A DNA stretch of 64,000 bases from Jatrophihabitans cynanchi (GCF_027247405.1 NZ_CP097463.1:3968001-4032000), one strand, 5' to 3'. Positions 8,579 to 17,072 are shown, counted from the first letter of the stretch. Program-made: numbers and translations. Notes: generated by a model from the sequence alone, not told the origin.

Positions 8579-8951
8579 CTTGCGCTGGCGGGGCGATGGC
8601 AACCCGGTCGCCGGACGGTTGAGCGAAGCGGCTGTGACGGGTAGGGAGGTCAGTGCCGAGCGCGCTCGCGGATCACGCGGCCGGCGAGATCGCAAGCACC
8701 GGTCGGTGCGGCGTCGCCGCCGAACAGTTGCTAGCGGACATTGCCGGACGCGAACCTACGAGCCACTGATCGAGCACCGCATCGATATCGCGGCCGCGCA
8801 GCCGAAGGTGTGGGAGCTTGTCAGCGATGTGCGCCGAGCGCGGTGGTGATCTGCTGTCTCAGCGCGCGAGCAGGGGCGAGCGGGCAGGGCCGTGCCTGCT
8901 CGGCAGCTGTCAGGGCCGCGTCGATGGGGTCCTGGTGAGGAATTCGGTGCG
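8579..8951. other. Gene-poor gap holding a coding remnant
   Basis: This 373-base stretch between the SDR and a TetR gene has no convincing full gene. Open frames in it are Arg-rich and look like noise. The only coding-like signal is the SRPBCC fragment at 8751-8849, listed separately. I see no terminator hairpin with a U-run and no RNA gene. Confidence 0.5.
8751..8849 (+). pseudogene. Truncated SRPBCC/polyketide-cyclase-like N-terminal fragment
   Basis: About 32 codons read EPLIEHRIDIAAAQPKVW and then ELVSDVRRARW before a TGA. This closely follows the start of SRPBCC (START-like) proteins, where a beta strand (EHRIDIAA) is followed by a helix with the pattern PxxVWxLVSDVxR and then a Trp. 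Family members run to about 140 residues. Here the frame ends at the point where the first loop should continue, and no downstream frame restores it. I read it as a relic of a deleted gene. Family identification rests on pattern memory. Confidence 0.45.
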
Positions 8952-9560
8952 TCACCGTCGCTCGATCAGGTCACGGATGACCTGTATCGACGCGTCCGGT
9001 GGTCCCGGTCCGCCCGGGGAGTGCAGTTTGTGCCGAACCGCCCAGCGGTCGAGGGTTTGCAGCACGGCGAGGGTCAGTTCGATCAGCAGTTCTTCGGGGA
9101 GATCGTCGCGGATGACCCCGATCGTGCGGCCGTGCACGATCGCGTGGCGCAGCCACTGCTCGACCTGGTCCCGGAGTTCTTGCAGCTGCCCGTCGTCATC
9201 GCTGGTCGGCCGGTGGAACATCTCGCCGAGGAACCACGTCTCGGGTCGATGCCGTGCCGCCGCGGCGAGTCCTTCGAGCAACTCGGCCATGGCCGGCCAG
9301 AATCGAGCGCGCGAGAGCGTCGCGATCTCGGGCGCCCGCAGTTCGGCGACGAGGCGCGCGGCAAGGGCGTTGATCACGTGCTCGTGCAGTCGGCGCTTGT
9401 CGGTGAAGTAGTGGTAGAAGGAGCTCTTCGCCCAGCCCGCCTCGGCGATGACAGTGTTCAGCGAGGTGCCGGCGTATCCCGCGGCCGCGAAATGACGTGC
9501 GGCCGTGATCAGTAGTTCCTCCTCGCGCCCGGGGTCGAGAGGCTTCGGTGTCCTCGCCAT
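8952..9560 (-). CDS. TetR-family transcriptional repressor of the decarboxylase operon
   Basis: A 202-residue TetR protein. The DNA-binding region covers about residues 15-60, with HFAAAGYAGTSLNTVIAEAG, then WAKSSFYHYFTDKRRL as the recognition helix. The remaining helical domain should bind an effector, probably an aromatic acid. The start ATG 9560 is supported by a TAGACT -10-like box on the minus strand (9567-9572) only about 6 bases upstream, suggesting a leaderless or near-leaderless message. It is divergent from the UbiX/UbiD-type genes, and a 30-base palindrome lies between them, so autoregulation plus control of the decarboxylase is likely. Confidence 0.88.
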   Translation of the reverse strand: MARTPKPLDPGREEELLITAARHFAAAGYAGTSLNTVIAEAGWAKSSFYHYFTDKRRLHEHVINALAARLVAELRAPEIATLSRARFWPAMAELLEGLAAAARHRPETWFLGEMFHRPTSDDDGQLQELRDQVEQWLRHAIVHGRTIGVIRDDLPEELLIELTLAVLQTLDRWAVRHKLHSPGGPGPPDASIQVIRDLIERR

Positions 9561-9573
9561 GGTGCTAGTCTAG

Positions 9574-9603
9574 CCATTCGTGGACCGTGCGGTCCATGAA
9601 TGG
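9574..9603. promoter_or_regulatory. 30-bp near-perfect palindrome, likely TetR operator
   Basis: The left arm CCATTCGTGGACCG (9574-9587), a TG spacer and the right arm CGGTCCATGAATGG (9590-9603) pair at 13 of 14 positions. The site lies between the divergent TetR gene (start 9560) and the UbiX-like gene (start 9625), next to the minus-strand -10 box. Its length and symmetry are typical of sites bound by one or two TetR dimers. The single asymmetric pair falls within the arms, not the centre. Confidence 0.7.
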
Positions 9604-9624
9604 AGGCGTGATGGTGGAGTTCCC

Positions 9625-10263
9625 GTGACCCCGCGCAGGCTCGTCGTGGGGATCAGCGGCGCGACCGGGATCGGCTACGGCGTGCGGGTGCTCGGCGACG
9701 CCCGCGCGGCGGGCGTCGAGACCCACCTGGTGGTCACTCCTGCGGCACAACAGACCCGTGACTACGAGACGGAGCTGTCGGCGCGCGAGTTGTCCGCACT
9801 GGCCGACGTTGTCTACAAGCCGGCCGACGTCGGTGCCGCGATCGCGTCCGGCTCGTTCCGGACGGCGGGCATGATCGTCGCGCCGTGCTCGGTGCGCACG
9901 CTTGCCGCGATCGCGCACGGCCTCGGTGACAACGCGTTGACCCGGGCCGCGGACGTCACGTTGAAGGAGCGGCGGCGGTTGGTGCTGTTGGTGCGTGAGA
10001 CGCCGCTGACATTGGCTCATCTGCGTGCCATGACGGCGGTTACCGAGATGGGCGGCGTGGTGATGCCGCCCGTGCCCGCGTTCTACCTCCGCCCGCAACG
10101 CGTGCACGACATCGTCCGGCACACCGTCGCCCGCGCCCTTGACCTGTTCGACATCGACGTGCCCGGCACGCCGCGCTGGGGCGGCGGCGACATCGATCTG
10201 ACCAACCCGAATCCGATTCCACTCGCCACCTCGAATGGCGCGATCCAGAGGTCACAACGTTGA
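9625..10263 (+). CDS. UbiX-family flavin prenyltransferase (aryl-acid decarboxylase subunit B type)
   Basis: A 212-residue UbiX/Pad1-like flavoprotein, which prenylates FMN to make the cofactor of UbiD decarboxylases. The start [19 protein letters not shown] has the GxSGA(T/S)G FMN-phosphate loop. Later motifs are [17 protein letters not shown] (with the conserved Cys-Ser) and [18 protein letters not shown], strong UbiX signatures. GTG 9625 is preceded by GTGGAG five bases upstream; an upstream GTG at 9580 lies in the operator and is rejected. The C-terminal tail (about 25 residues, ending GAIQRSQR) is longer than usual. The stop overlaps the TTG start of the UbiD gene. Confidence 0.9.
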   Translation: MTPRRLVVGISGATGIGYGVRVLGDARAAGVETHLVVTPAAQQTRDYETELSARELSALADVVYKPADVGAAIASGSFRTAGMIVAPCSVRTLAAIAHGLGDNALTRAADVTLKERRRLVLLVRETPLTLAHLRAMTAVTEMGGVVMPPVPAFYLRPQRVHDIVRHTVARALDLFDIDVPGTPRWGGGDIDLTNPNPIPLATSNGAIQRSQR

Positions 10264-11753
10264 AGCACATCAAGAGTCTCCGTGAGTTCATCGACGAGCT
10301 GGACGCCGTCGGCGAGATCCAGAGGATCGATACCGAGGTCGACTGGAACCTCGAGATCGGCGCGATCATCCGTCGCTCCTACGACCTGCGGGCACCGGCG
10401 CCGCTGTTCACCAACATCACCGGCTACCAGTCGACCGGGTTCCGAGTGCTCGGCGCGCCCGGCTCGCTCAGCGGACCCGGACACCGGTTCGCGCGGCTCG
10501 CACTGGCCGTCGGTCTGCCGGTGGACGCGACCGGGCAACAGATCGTGCAGGCGCTGGCCGACGCCCGCTCCCGCCCCGGCATCGCGCCGGTAGAAGTGTC
10601 GGCCGCCGACGCGCCGTGCAAGCAGAACATCGTGACCGGCGAGGACATCGACCTGTGGGCCTTCCCCACCCCGTTACTGCACGGCAACGACGGAGGCCGT
10701 TACATCCAGACCTACGGCATGAACATCGTGCGGAGCCCGGACGGCTCGTGGACGAACTGGTCCATCAACCGCATGATGGTCGCCGGCAAGAACACGCTCG
10801 CCTGCCTGATCCCGGCACCCCAGCATCTGGGCATCATCCGATCGCAGTGGACGGAGCTCGGCGAGCCGATGCCGATCGCGCTGGCCATCGGAGTGGAGCC
10901 GGGGCTGCCGCTGGTCGGCGGGATGCCGCTGCCCGAGGGCGCCGACGAGAGCCATTACCTCGGCGCGCTGTTCGGCGAAGGCATCGAGGTCGTCCGCGCC
11001 GAGACCGTCGATCTGCTGGTGCCGGCGACGGCAGAGATCGTGATCGAGGGACACATCAGCATCGACCAGACGGTCATGGAGGGCCCGTTCAACGAGTTTC
11101 CGGGCTACAACTCGATCGAATCCTCCCCCAAGCAGCTGTTCACCGTTTCGGCGATCACCTACCGCGACTCGGCGATCATGCCCGCGGTGGCCGCCGGCCC
11201 ACCGGTCGAGGAGGACCACACCATCATCGGGAGCACGAGCGCCGCGGAGATCCTCCACCTGCTCGGCCAAGCCGGGCTGCCCGTCTCGTCGGCCTGGTAC
11301 AACTTCGAGGCCGCTGTGCATTGGCTCGTCCTGGCAGTGCACGAAGACTGGCACGCGACCACCGGTCTGAGCGCTCACAAACTCGCGGATCGGGTCGCCG
11401 AGATGGTCTTCGCCGGAAAGCCGGGTGTCAACGCACCGAAGATCATGCTTGTCGAGGACGACATCGACATCACCGATCTCGAACAGGTCATGTGGGCCTT
11501 CGCCACCCGCTGCCACCCCGACGTCGACCGCGGCGCGTTCCACTACCCGAACAAGGTCAGCGACCATCTCGCCGTCTACCTCTCCCCGCAGGAGCAGCAC
11601 ACCTTCCTGGCCGGCAAGGTCATCTACAACTGCCTGCTCGCCGACCTCTACCCCGAGCAGCGGGTGCCCGTGAAGGGCAGCTTCGAGAACGGATGGCCCC
11701 GCGAGGTCCGGGAGAAGGTGCTCGCCGACTGGCACAACTACGGCTATCGCTAG
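10260..11753 (+). CDS. UbiD-family prenyl-FMN-dependent decarboxylase
   Basis: A 497-residue UbiD-type enzyme for reversible non-oxidative decarboxylation of an aromatic or acrylic acid. It begins at TTG 10260, overlapping the UbiX stop, with AGAGG about 7 bases upstream. Family motifs visible are [19 protein letters not shown] (prFMN and metal site region), [22 protein letters not shown], and [12 protein letters not shown], which carries the conserved acidic residue and the FxEFPGY loop. Organisation as a B/C pair under TetR resembles vanillate/4-hydroxybenzoate decarboxylase operons. The small VdcD-like zinc protein of those operons is missing. The substrate is inferred only at class level (hydroxyaryl acid). 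Confidence 0.9.
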   Translation: MKHIKSLREFIDELDAVGEIQRIDTEVDWNLEIGAIIRRSYDLRAPAPLFTNITGYQSTGFRVLGAPGSLSGPGHRFARLALAVGLPVDATGQQIVQALADARSRPGIAPVEVSAADAPCKQNIVTGEDIDLWAFPTPLLHGNDGGRYIQTYGMNIVRSPDGSWTNWSINRMMVAGKNTLACLIPAPQHLGIIRSQWTELGEPMPIALAIGVEPGLPLVGGMPLPEGADESHYLGALFGEGIEVVRAETVDLLVPATAEIVIEGHISIDQTVMEGPFNEFPGYNSIESSPKQLFTVSAITYRDSAIMPAVAAGPPVEEDHTIIGSTSAAEILHLLGQAGLPVSSAWYNFEAAVHWLVLAVHEDWHATTGLSAHKLADRVAEMVFAGKPGVNAPKIMLVEDDIDITDLEQVMWAFATRCHPDVDRGAFHYPNKVSDHLAVYLSPQEQHTFLAGKVIYNCLLADLYPEQRVPVKGSFENGWPREVREKVLADWHNYGYR

Positions 11754-11782
11754 CCACGACCCACCGAAAGGACTCACCTGCC

Positions 11783-11983
11783 ATGGAATCAGCGAGCTAC
11801 GGCGCGACCGGCGGTGTCGGCACGGCCGAGGCCGAGGGCCTCGACACCGCCGAGCGGGTAGCCGCCGAGTACGACGTCGTCGCGTGTGCGCTGGGCCGAG
11901 CCGCGAACTCGGTGGCGATCCCAACGCCTACCCGGGCATCGTCGCCGGCCTGGGCCGGCGACCAGAAGGTGACCGGGCAATGA
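11783..11983 (+). CDS. Small uncharacterised ORF after the decarboxylase gene
   Basis: ATG 11783 with AAAGGA (11766-11771) upstream opens a 66-codon frame that ends in TGA overlapping the next gene's ATG. The position mimics the third gene of BCD decarboxylase operons, but the product has no Cys pair and is not VdcD. The first two thirds (to ACALGRAANS) look protein-like. Near 11900 another frame becomes more protein-like (DPNAYPGIVAGLGRRP), which hints at a frameshift in an older, larger gene. No function is assigned. Confidence 0.3.
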   Translation: MESASYGATGGVGTAEAEGLDTAERVAAEYDVVACALGRAANSVAIPTPTRASSPAWAGDQKVTGQ

Positions 11984-12873
11984 GGGTCCTCGTCGCCGGT
12001 TCAACCGGCTACCTGGGAAGGCACATCGTCCAGGCGCTGCACGAGCGCGGACATCATGTGCGGGCCCTCGCGCGCAACCCCGCCCGACTTGAGCCGATCC
12101 GCGACGCGGTCGATGAGGCATTCACGGCCGACGCCACAGACCGCGAGGGTCTCGCCGGCAGCTGCGATGGCATCGACGCCGTAGTCAGTGCTGTCGGGCT
12201 CGTAGGCAAATCCGGCGCACAGACATGCTGGGACGTCGACTACGGGGCCAACGCGAACCTGCTCGCCGAGGCCGTCCGGGCCGGCGCGGGCAAGTTCGTC
12301 TATACCTCCGTGGTCCGCGCGCCCGCCCTGGAGAAGCTCCAACTCGTCCGCGCCAAGCGCGCGTTCGAAGAACACCTCCGCAGTTCCGGCCTGGCGCACA
12401 CGATCCTGTTCCCGAACGGCTACTTCTCTGACTTCGACGCGTACCTCAACATGGCCCACAAGGGCCGGGTGTACCTCTTCGGCGACGGCACCTTCCGCAT
12501 CAACCCCATCGCCGGCGCCGACGTCGCAACGGCAGCGGTCGACGCTCTCACCTCCGACGCCGACGAGGTCGAACTCGGCGGCCCCGAGGTCCTCACACAC
12601 GAGCAGATCGCCCAGCAAGCCTTCCGCGCACTCGGCGTGGCCCCCCGCATCACCCATGTCCCGGCCGGGCTCCTCACCTCGGCTCTGGCGCTGATGCGCC
12701 TGCTGACCCCATTGCGAGTCCACGGCGTCATCGAGTTCCCGCTCACCGTGCTCACCCACGACGTGATCTCCCCGACCACCGGTCAACGGCACCTCGCCGA
12801 GCACTATCGAGAGGCGGCCGCGGCCGACCCGGCCAGTGACCAGGTCACCCCGGCGGACGGATCAGCGCAATGA
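11980..12873 (+). CDS. Atypical SDR / NAD(P)H-binding oxidoreductase
   Basis: A 297-residue NmrA/atypical-SDR-like protein. The N-terminus MRVLVAGSTGYLGRHIVQAL has the GxxGxxG dinucleotide fold motif (residues 7-13) followed by RxLARNPARL, an NADP-preferring arginine cluster. The middle region KFVYTSVVRAP and the tail with a proline-rich helix fit NAD(P)H-binding family proteins. ATG 11980 overlaps the stop of the small ORF, so it belongs to the decarboxylase operon. It may reduce or isomerise a product of aromatic-acid breakdown. The substrate is unknown. Confidence 0.8.
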   Translation: MRVLVAGSTGYLGRHIVQALHERGHHVRALARNPARLEPIRDAVDEAFTADATDREGLAGSCDGIDAVVSAVGLVGKSGAQTCWDVDYGANANLLAEAVRAGAGKFVYTSVVRAPALEKLQLVRAKRAFEEHLRSSGLAHTILFPNGYFSDFDAYLNMAHKGRVYLFGDGTFRINPIAGADVATAAVDALTSDADEVELGGPEVLTHEQIAQQAFRALGVAPRITHVPAGLLTSALALMRLLTPLRVHGVIEFPLTVLTHDVISPTTGQRHLAEHYREAAAADPASDQVTPADGSAQ

Positions 12874-12976
12874 ACCTCGGACGCGGCGAGCTGTCGTTCC
12901 GCGCGCCTGTCCCGATTGGCGCGCACGCCGGCAACGAGCCGGCCCGGGTACCCGAGGCTCGCGTCCGGATGTCGGC

Positions 12977-13396
12977 GTGACGGGGACGCCGACTCTCGCC
13001 CTGGCCGAGCAGGTGCTGGCGGCGCAGCCGTTCAACGCGCTGATCGGGGCCCGGATAACACGGTACGAGGACCGAGAGGCGGTTCTCGAGCTCGACATCG
13101 CCGAGCACCACCGTCAGCAGTCCGGCATTGTCCATGGCGGCGTACTCGCCTATCTGGTCGACAACACCCTGGCCTTCGCATGCGGGACCGTGCTCGGCCC
13201 TCGAATCGTCACCAGCGGCCTCACGGTCAGCTACCTCGCCGCCGCGCGCGGCGGCGTGCTGCGGGCAATCGGGGTCGTCACCGCCTACGACCGGACGCGG
13301 GCAGTCGCGACCGTCACGATCGACGAGCTCGGCCCGGACGGCTCGGCGCGGACGTGCGCCGTCGGCCAGGGGAGCGCGGTCACGGCCAGATCGTAG
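12977..13396 (+). CDS. PaaI-family hot-dog thioesterase
   Basis: A 139-residue acyl-CoA thioesterase of the PaaI type. The diagnostic helix and loop QQSGIVHGGVLAYLVDNT (about residues 50-67) carries the HGG and the acidic D in the hot-dog helix that form the active site. A beta sheet follows (TSGLTVSYLAAARGG). GTG 12977 gives the usual family length; the frame is open further upstream to 12836, but that part is Arg-rich and unlike the family. Its place at the end of the UbiX/UbiD-SDR run suggests release of CoA from dead-end aromatic thioesters. Confidence 0.82.
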   Translation: MTGTPTLALAEQVLAAQPFNALIGARITRYEDREAVLELDIAEHHRQQSGIVHGGVLAYLVDNTLAFACGTVLGPRIVTSGLTVSYLAAARGGVLRAIGVVTAYDRTRAVATVTIDELGPDGSARTCAVGQGSAVTARS

Positions 13397-13398
13397 GC

Positions 13399-13506
13399 AT
13401 GAGTGATCAACACGCGATGCTCGATGTCCCTTCGGACCTCGAGTTGGCCGGCGGGATCGACAACCTGGCGACGGAGTTGGACTGTGCGGACTCGACTATC
13501 GGCTAG
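13399..13506 (+). CDS. Very small ORF of unknown value
   Basis: ATG 13399 follows the thioesterase stop and opens a 35-codon frame (start MSDQHAMLDVPSDLELAGG) that ends with a TAG interleaved with the convergent SIS stop codon. Composition is acidic and protein-like rather than Arg-rich noise, but there is no clear Shine-Dalgarno and no family I recognise. It may be a gene remnant. Confidence 0.2.
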   Translation: MSDQHAMLDVPSDLELAGGIDNLATELDCADSTIG

Positions 13507-14489
13507 GCGGTAAGGGTGATCTTGCTGAGCCCCGTCGGCGTGTCGGGTAATCGGTCGCGAGCGATCGCCAGTTCATGGGCGAGTTGCTGTCCGCGCACGG
13601 TCTCAACGATCGGCAAGAGGACGTCGGCGATCCCGGTCGCAGCAGGGAGTCGGCGCACGTCCGCGCCGATCGCGAGCAGCCGCTGCTCGACCTCGGTGAC
13701 GTCGGCACGGATGGCCGGGTCGGCGTCGAAGAGCAGCACCGGGTCGCCTGGCCGGACGGCAGCGATCGGTCCGTGCACCAGGTCGGCGGTGGATGTCCCG
13801 ACAGCGAGCACCCCAGCTGTCTCGCGTACCTTGAGCGCCGTCTCCTGCGCCGCCGCGATCAGCGGTCCCCGCGCCACGACCAGCAGGCTGCGCGCGTTGC
13901 GCCACCGGGCCGCCAGGTCCGTCGCGGGCGCGGGATCGGCGAGCACGGCCGCAACCGCGCCCGGGAGCGCGGCCAGCGATGCAGCCGGCAGATCCAGGTG
14001 TCCGAGTGCTGCGGCGAGCGCGACCACGGCGAGCAGTTGCGCGGTGACCGTCTTGGTGGCCGGCACCGCAACCTCGGGACCGGCGTCCAGGCTGATCGTC
14101 AGCTGCGCCACGTCCGCGAGGGGACTGGTGGGCTCGTTGGTGACCGCGATCGTGGCAGCGCCGCAGCCGCGCAGCCTGCCGAGTGCGGCAACAAGCTCCG
14201 GGGTCGAGCCGGACTGGCTGATGCCGAGCGCGAGCACGCCGCGGTAGTCGCCGTCTTGGCCGTAGCGGGTCCACAGCGACGGGCTGCCGGACGCGACGGC
14301 GCAGCCGACCGCCCGCTCTACGAGGTAGCGCGCCAGGGTTGCCGCGTTGTCGGACGACCCGCGGGCGAGCGTGACGGCTGCGCGCGGCGGGTCGTCGGCA
14401 ACGAGTGAACGCACGGCCTCGAGTACCGCGTCCCAGCGGGACACGAAGCGGTCGAGAACCGCCGGCTGTTCGAGCATCTCGAGCCACAT
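13503..14489 (-). CDS. SIS-domain sugar isomerase/deglycase (GlmS isomerase-like, AgaS/FrlB type)
   Basis: A 328-residue protein with two SIS folds equivalent to the isomerase half of GlmS, without the glutaminase half. Sugar-phosphate loops are ARGSSDNAA (near 55) and GISQSGSTPEL (about 100). AGPEVAVPATKTVTAQL precedes the second SIS. The catalytic Glu of GlmS is matched in ALKVRETAG, the ring-opening His in VHGPIAAV, and the C-terminal Lys in GLSKITLTA. Start ATG 14489 (MWLEMLEQPAV). Such enzymes isomerise or deaminate amino-sugar phosphates or cleave fructosamine phosphates. Divergent from its GntR regulator, with a promoter TATACT (14508-14513) and ATGACC (14531-14536) overlapped by operators. 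Confidence 0.82.
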   Translation of the reverse strand: MWLEMLEQPAVLDRFVSRWDAVLEAVRSLVADDPPRAAVTLARGSSDNAATLARYLVERAVGCAVASGSPSLWTRYGQDGDYRGVLALGISQSGSTPELVAALGRLRGCGAATIAVTNEPTSPLADVAQLTISLDAGPEVAVPATKTVTAQLLAVVALAAALGHLDLPAASLAALPGAVAAVLADPAPATDLAARWRNARSLLVVARGPLIAAAQETALKVRETAGVLAVGTSTADLVHGPIAAVRPGDPVLLFDADPAIRADVTEVEQRLLAIGADVRRLPAATGIADVLLPIVETVRGQQLAHELAIARDRLPDTPTGLSKITLTA

Positions 14490-14507
14490 CAGAGTCTGCA
14501 CCCAGTC

Positions 14508-14563
14508 AGTATACCGAGTATGCGTGCCGAGGTCATACCGAATATGTCCTCTTGACCTAGACT
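14508..14563. promoter_or_regulatory. Divergent promoters with two GntR operator-like repeats
   Basis: Two copies of a 12-base motif, ATACCGAGTATG (14511-14522) and ATACCGAATATG (14535-14546), lie 24 bases apart on the same strand. Copy 1 overlaps the minus-strand -10 TATACT (14508-14513) of the SIS gene, whose -35 ATGACC (14531-14536, spacer 17) touches copy 2. The plus-strand -10 TAGACT (14558-14563) is 7 bases before the GTG of gntR, suggesting a leaderless message. The same motif recurs at 22248, with a half-match at 19047. Confidence 0.65.
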
Positions 14564-14569
14564 GCTTGC

Positions 14570-15421
14570 GTGGCGAAGCGATCACTGGATTCCGAGGCGT
14601 CGGGCGCCGAACGCCGGCTCCGGTACGAGCGCGTCTACGACTACGTCCTGGAGCTGATCAAGCGCGAGCGGCTCAAGCCCGGTGACCGGCTGCCCAGCGC
14701 TCCGGAGCTCGCCGAGCGCACCGGCGTCAGCATGATCTCGGTGCGCCGTGGCCTCGAGGAGCTCGAGCGCGAGGGGCGCGTCTCTCGGCACCAGGGCGTC
14801 GGCACGTTCGTCGGCAGCGGCAGGATCGTCGCCGATCCGAGCCGCGGCGGCGAGCTACTGGCGTCGCTGAGCGACGGCAGCGCCCGGCCGAAGCTGCGCA
14901 CCGAGCTGCTCGGCATCACGGTCGGGACGACGAGCCACAACATCGCCCGCGCTCTGGTGATCGACGCCAGCCAGCCGGTCTGGGAGGTGCGCCGGCTGCG
15001 CCGGGTCGGCGGCTCGGCGGCGATCCTCGAGCGTGCGGTGCTCCCGCTGAGCCGGGTGCCGGCGCTGGACGAGAGCTACCTGCGCGCCGGCAAGTCGCTC
15101 TACACCTACCTTGCCGAGCAGTACGGGCTGCGCGACGACTACGTCGAGCAGGCCATCGAGGTCGACCGGCCGAGCCCGGCCGACCGGCAGGTGCTGGAGC
15201 TCGGCCGGACCGATCATGTCGTGCGCATCCGCGGGGTCAGCTTCGACGCCGATGGCAGCGCGTTCGACTGCTACGAGCAGACCTACCGGGCGACCGAGTT
15301 CATCTTCTACAGCGCCGGCGGGACGAACCGGCAGCTGCTGCAGCCGGGCAAGGCAGGGGAGTGGCTCGTCCGGCCGCTGACCGCGGTCACGCCTGCGAGC
15401 GCTCCGCGACGTCGCCGGTGA
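14570..15421 (+). CDS. GntR-family (HutC subfamily) transcriptional regulator
   Basis: A 283-residue regulator. The winged helix (about residues 15-90) contains RLKPGDRLPSAPELAERTGVS, the key GntR helix-turn-helix, then SVRRGLEELEREG and the wing QGVGTFVGSG. The C-terminal UTRA domain, marked by PVWEVRRLRRVGG and the closing ...EFIFYSAG, binds the effector, typically a sugar phosphate or amino-sugar phosphate in HutC/FrlR/DasR-type proteins. GTG 14570 follows a -10 box at once, hence probably leaderless. It ends convergently, overlapping the ABC ATPase gene by 35 bases. Predicted master regulator of the island to 30.3 kb. Confidence 0.88.
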   Translation: MAKRSLDSEASGAERRLRYERVYDYVLELIKRERLKPGDRLPSAPELAERTGVSMISVRRGLEELEREGRVSRHQGVGTFVGSGRIVADPSRGGELLASLSDGSARPKLRTELLGITVGTTSHNIARALVIDASQPVWEVRRLRRVGGSAAILERAVLPLSRVPALDESYLRAGKSLYTYLAEQYGLRDDYVEQAIEVDRPSPADRQVLELGRTDHVVRIRGVSFDADGSAFDCYEQTYRATEFIFYSAGGTNRQLLQPGKAGEWLVRPLTAVTPASAPRRRR

Positions 15422-17072
15422 GCGCGAGTCGCTGCGGCCGGACCTGCGGATCGGGGCTCGGCACCGCGGCGAGCAGCATCTTCGTGTAGCCGTCCACCGG
15501 CTCGTTGACCACCTGCCAGGCCGGCCCGTGCTCCACGATCCGGCCCTCGTGCATGACCAGGATCCGGTCGGCGTACGTGGCCGCGGTCGACAGGTCGTGG
15601 GTGATCATCAGGATGCCGAGCGACGAGTCGGTCCGCAGCTCGTCGAGCAGGTCGAGGATGCCGGCGCGCAGCGAGACGTCCAGCATCGACACCGGCTCGT
15701 CGGCCAGCAGCAGCTCAGGCTGGAGCACCAGGCAGGCGGCGATCGACACCCGCTGCCGCTGCCCGCCGGACAGCTCGTGCGGGTAGCGGTCGAGGTAGCG
15801 GCCGGCCGGCGTGAGGCCGACCCGTTCGAGCGCGCCCCGGACGATCGCCCGCCGCTGCTCGCGGCCCGCCGCCGCCCGGTGGATGCGCAGCGGCTCCTCC
15901 AGCGTGTCGCGCACCCGGAACCGTCCGTCCAGCGACTCGTACGGGTCCTGGTAGATCATCTGCACGCGACGGCGCAGCTGGCGTAGGCCCGAACGGTCGA
16001 GGTCGCGGGTGGACTCGCCGTCCAGCCGGATGTCGCCGCCGGCCGCCGGCACCATGCCGAGCACGGCCTGCACGGTGCTCGTCTTGCCGCAGCCGGACTG
16101 CCCGACCAGCGCCACCAGCTCGCCGCGATTGACGGTCAGCGAGATGCCGTCGACGGCGACCTGTTCGGGACCCGGCCGGCGCAGCAGCGCATCGGTCATG
16201 CCACGCCGGCCGGAGTAGCTGACCCGCAGCCCGTCCACCTCGAGCAGCGCGGACGGCGCCGCCGCGGCCGGCGCAGCGGGACGGGCGTCGCCGAGGCTGG
16301 GCGTCGCCTCGAACAGCCGCTTGGTGTAGGAGTGGGTCGGGTTGCGGTGCAGGTCGAGCACCGGCCCGTGCTCGACGATCTCACCGTCCAGCATCACCGC
16401 GGCCCGGTCGCAGGTCTGCGCGACGACCCCGAGGTCGTGGGTGACGAGGATCAGCGCGAGCGCGAGCTCGTCGCACAGCCTGGTGAGCAGCGCCAGGATC
16501 TGATCCTGGATCACCACGTCCAGCGCGGTGGTCGGCTCGTCGGCCAGCAGCACCTTCGGCTCGCAGGCGAGTGCCATCGCGATCACCGCCCGCTGCCGCA
16601 TCCCGCCGGAGAACTCGTGCGGGTACGCGTCCGCGCGGCCGGCCGGGATGCCGACCAGCTCCAGCAGCTCGTGGACGCGGCGGGTGATCGCCTCGCGCGG
16701 CGCCGGCCGGTGGATACGGAGCGCCTCGGCGATCTGCCAGCCCACCGTGTGCACCGGGTTGAACGCGTTCATCGCGCCCTGGAACACCATCGCGAGGTCC
16801 GTCCAGCGATGCGCCGCGACCGAGCGCTCGCCGCGGGCGAGGAGGTCCTCGCCGCCGAGCAGGATCCGGCCCGCGACGCTCGCGGACGGCGGCAGCAGGC
16901 CCATCGCGGCGAGGATCGTCGTCGTCTTGCCGCAGCCCGACTCGCCGACCAGGCCTACCCGCTCGCCCGGCGCCACGGCCAGGCTGATGCCCTTGAGCGT
17001 GTGCGTCTCGGTCGAGCCGGTGCCGAACCAGACGTGCAGGTCCTCGATCGCCAGGACGGGTGCGGCCGGCAT
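15387..17072 (-). CDS. Dipeptide/oligopeptide ABC transporter, fused double ATPase (DppD-DppF)
   Basis: A 561-residue protein with two ATPase domains in one chain. Domain 1 (about 5-265) has Walker A GESGCGKTT, signature FSGGMRQRA and Walker B LLADEPTTALDV. Domain 2 (about 285-540) has [18 protein letters not shown] and LLADEPVSMLDV. Each ends with the oligopeptide-family tail leading to HNPTHSYTK-like or EPVDGYTK segments. ATG 17072 overlaps the permease stop. In most bacteria these are separate DppD and DppF. The tail overlaps the 3' end of the gntR gene. Confidence 0.92.
   Translation of the reverse strand: MPAAPVLAIEDLHVWFGTGSTETHTLKGISLAVAPGERVGLVGESGCGKTTTILAAMGLLPPSASVAGRILLGGEDLLARGERSVAAHRWTDLAMVFQGAMNAFNPVHTVGWQIAEALRIHRPAPREAITRRVHELLELVGIPAGRADAYPHEFSGGMRQRAVIAMALACEPKVLLADEPTTALDVVIQDQILALLTRLCDELALALILVTHDLGVVAQTCDRAAVMLDGEIVEHGPVLDLHRNPTHSYTKRLFEATPSLGDARPAAPAAAAPSALLEVDGLRVSYSGRRGMTDALLRRPGPEQVAVDGISLTVNRGELVALVGQSGCGKTSTVQAVLGMVPAAGGDIRLDGESTRDLDRSGLRQLRRRVQMIYQDPYESLDGRFRVRDTLEEPLRIHRAAAGREQRRAIVRGALERVGLTPAGRYLDRYPHELSGGQRQRVSIAACLVLQPELLLADEPVSMLDVSLRAGILDLLDELRTDSSLGILMITHDLSTAATYADRILVMHEGRIVEHGPAWQVVNEPVDGYTKMLLAAVPSPDPQVRPQRLALTGDVAERSQA

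Noticed and set aside
12836-12976. Longer N-terminus for the PaaI-type thioesterase
   Set aside because: The added residues are Arg-rich and overlap the SDR gene; family length fits the GTG at 12977.
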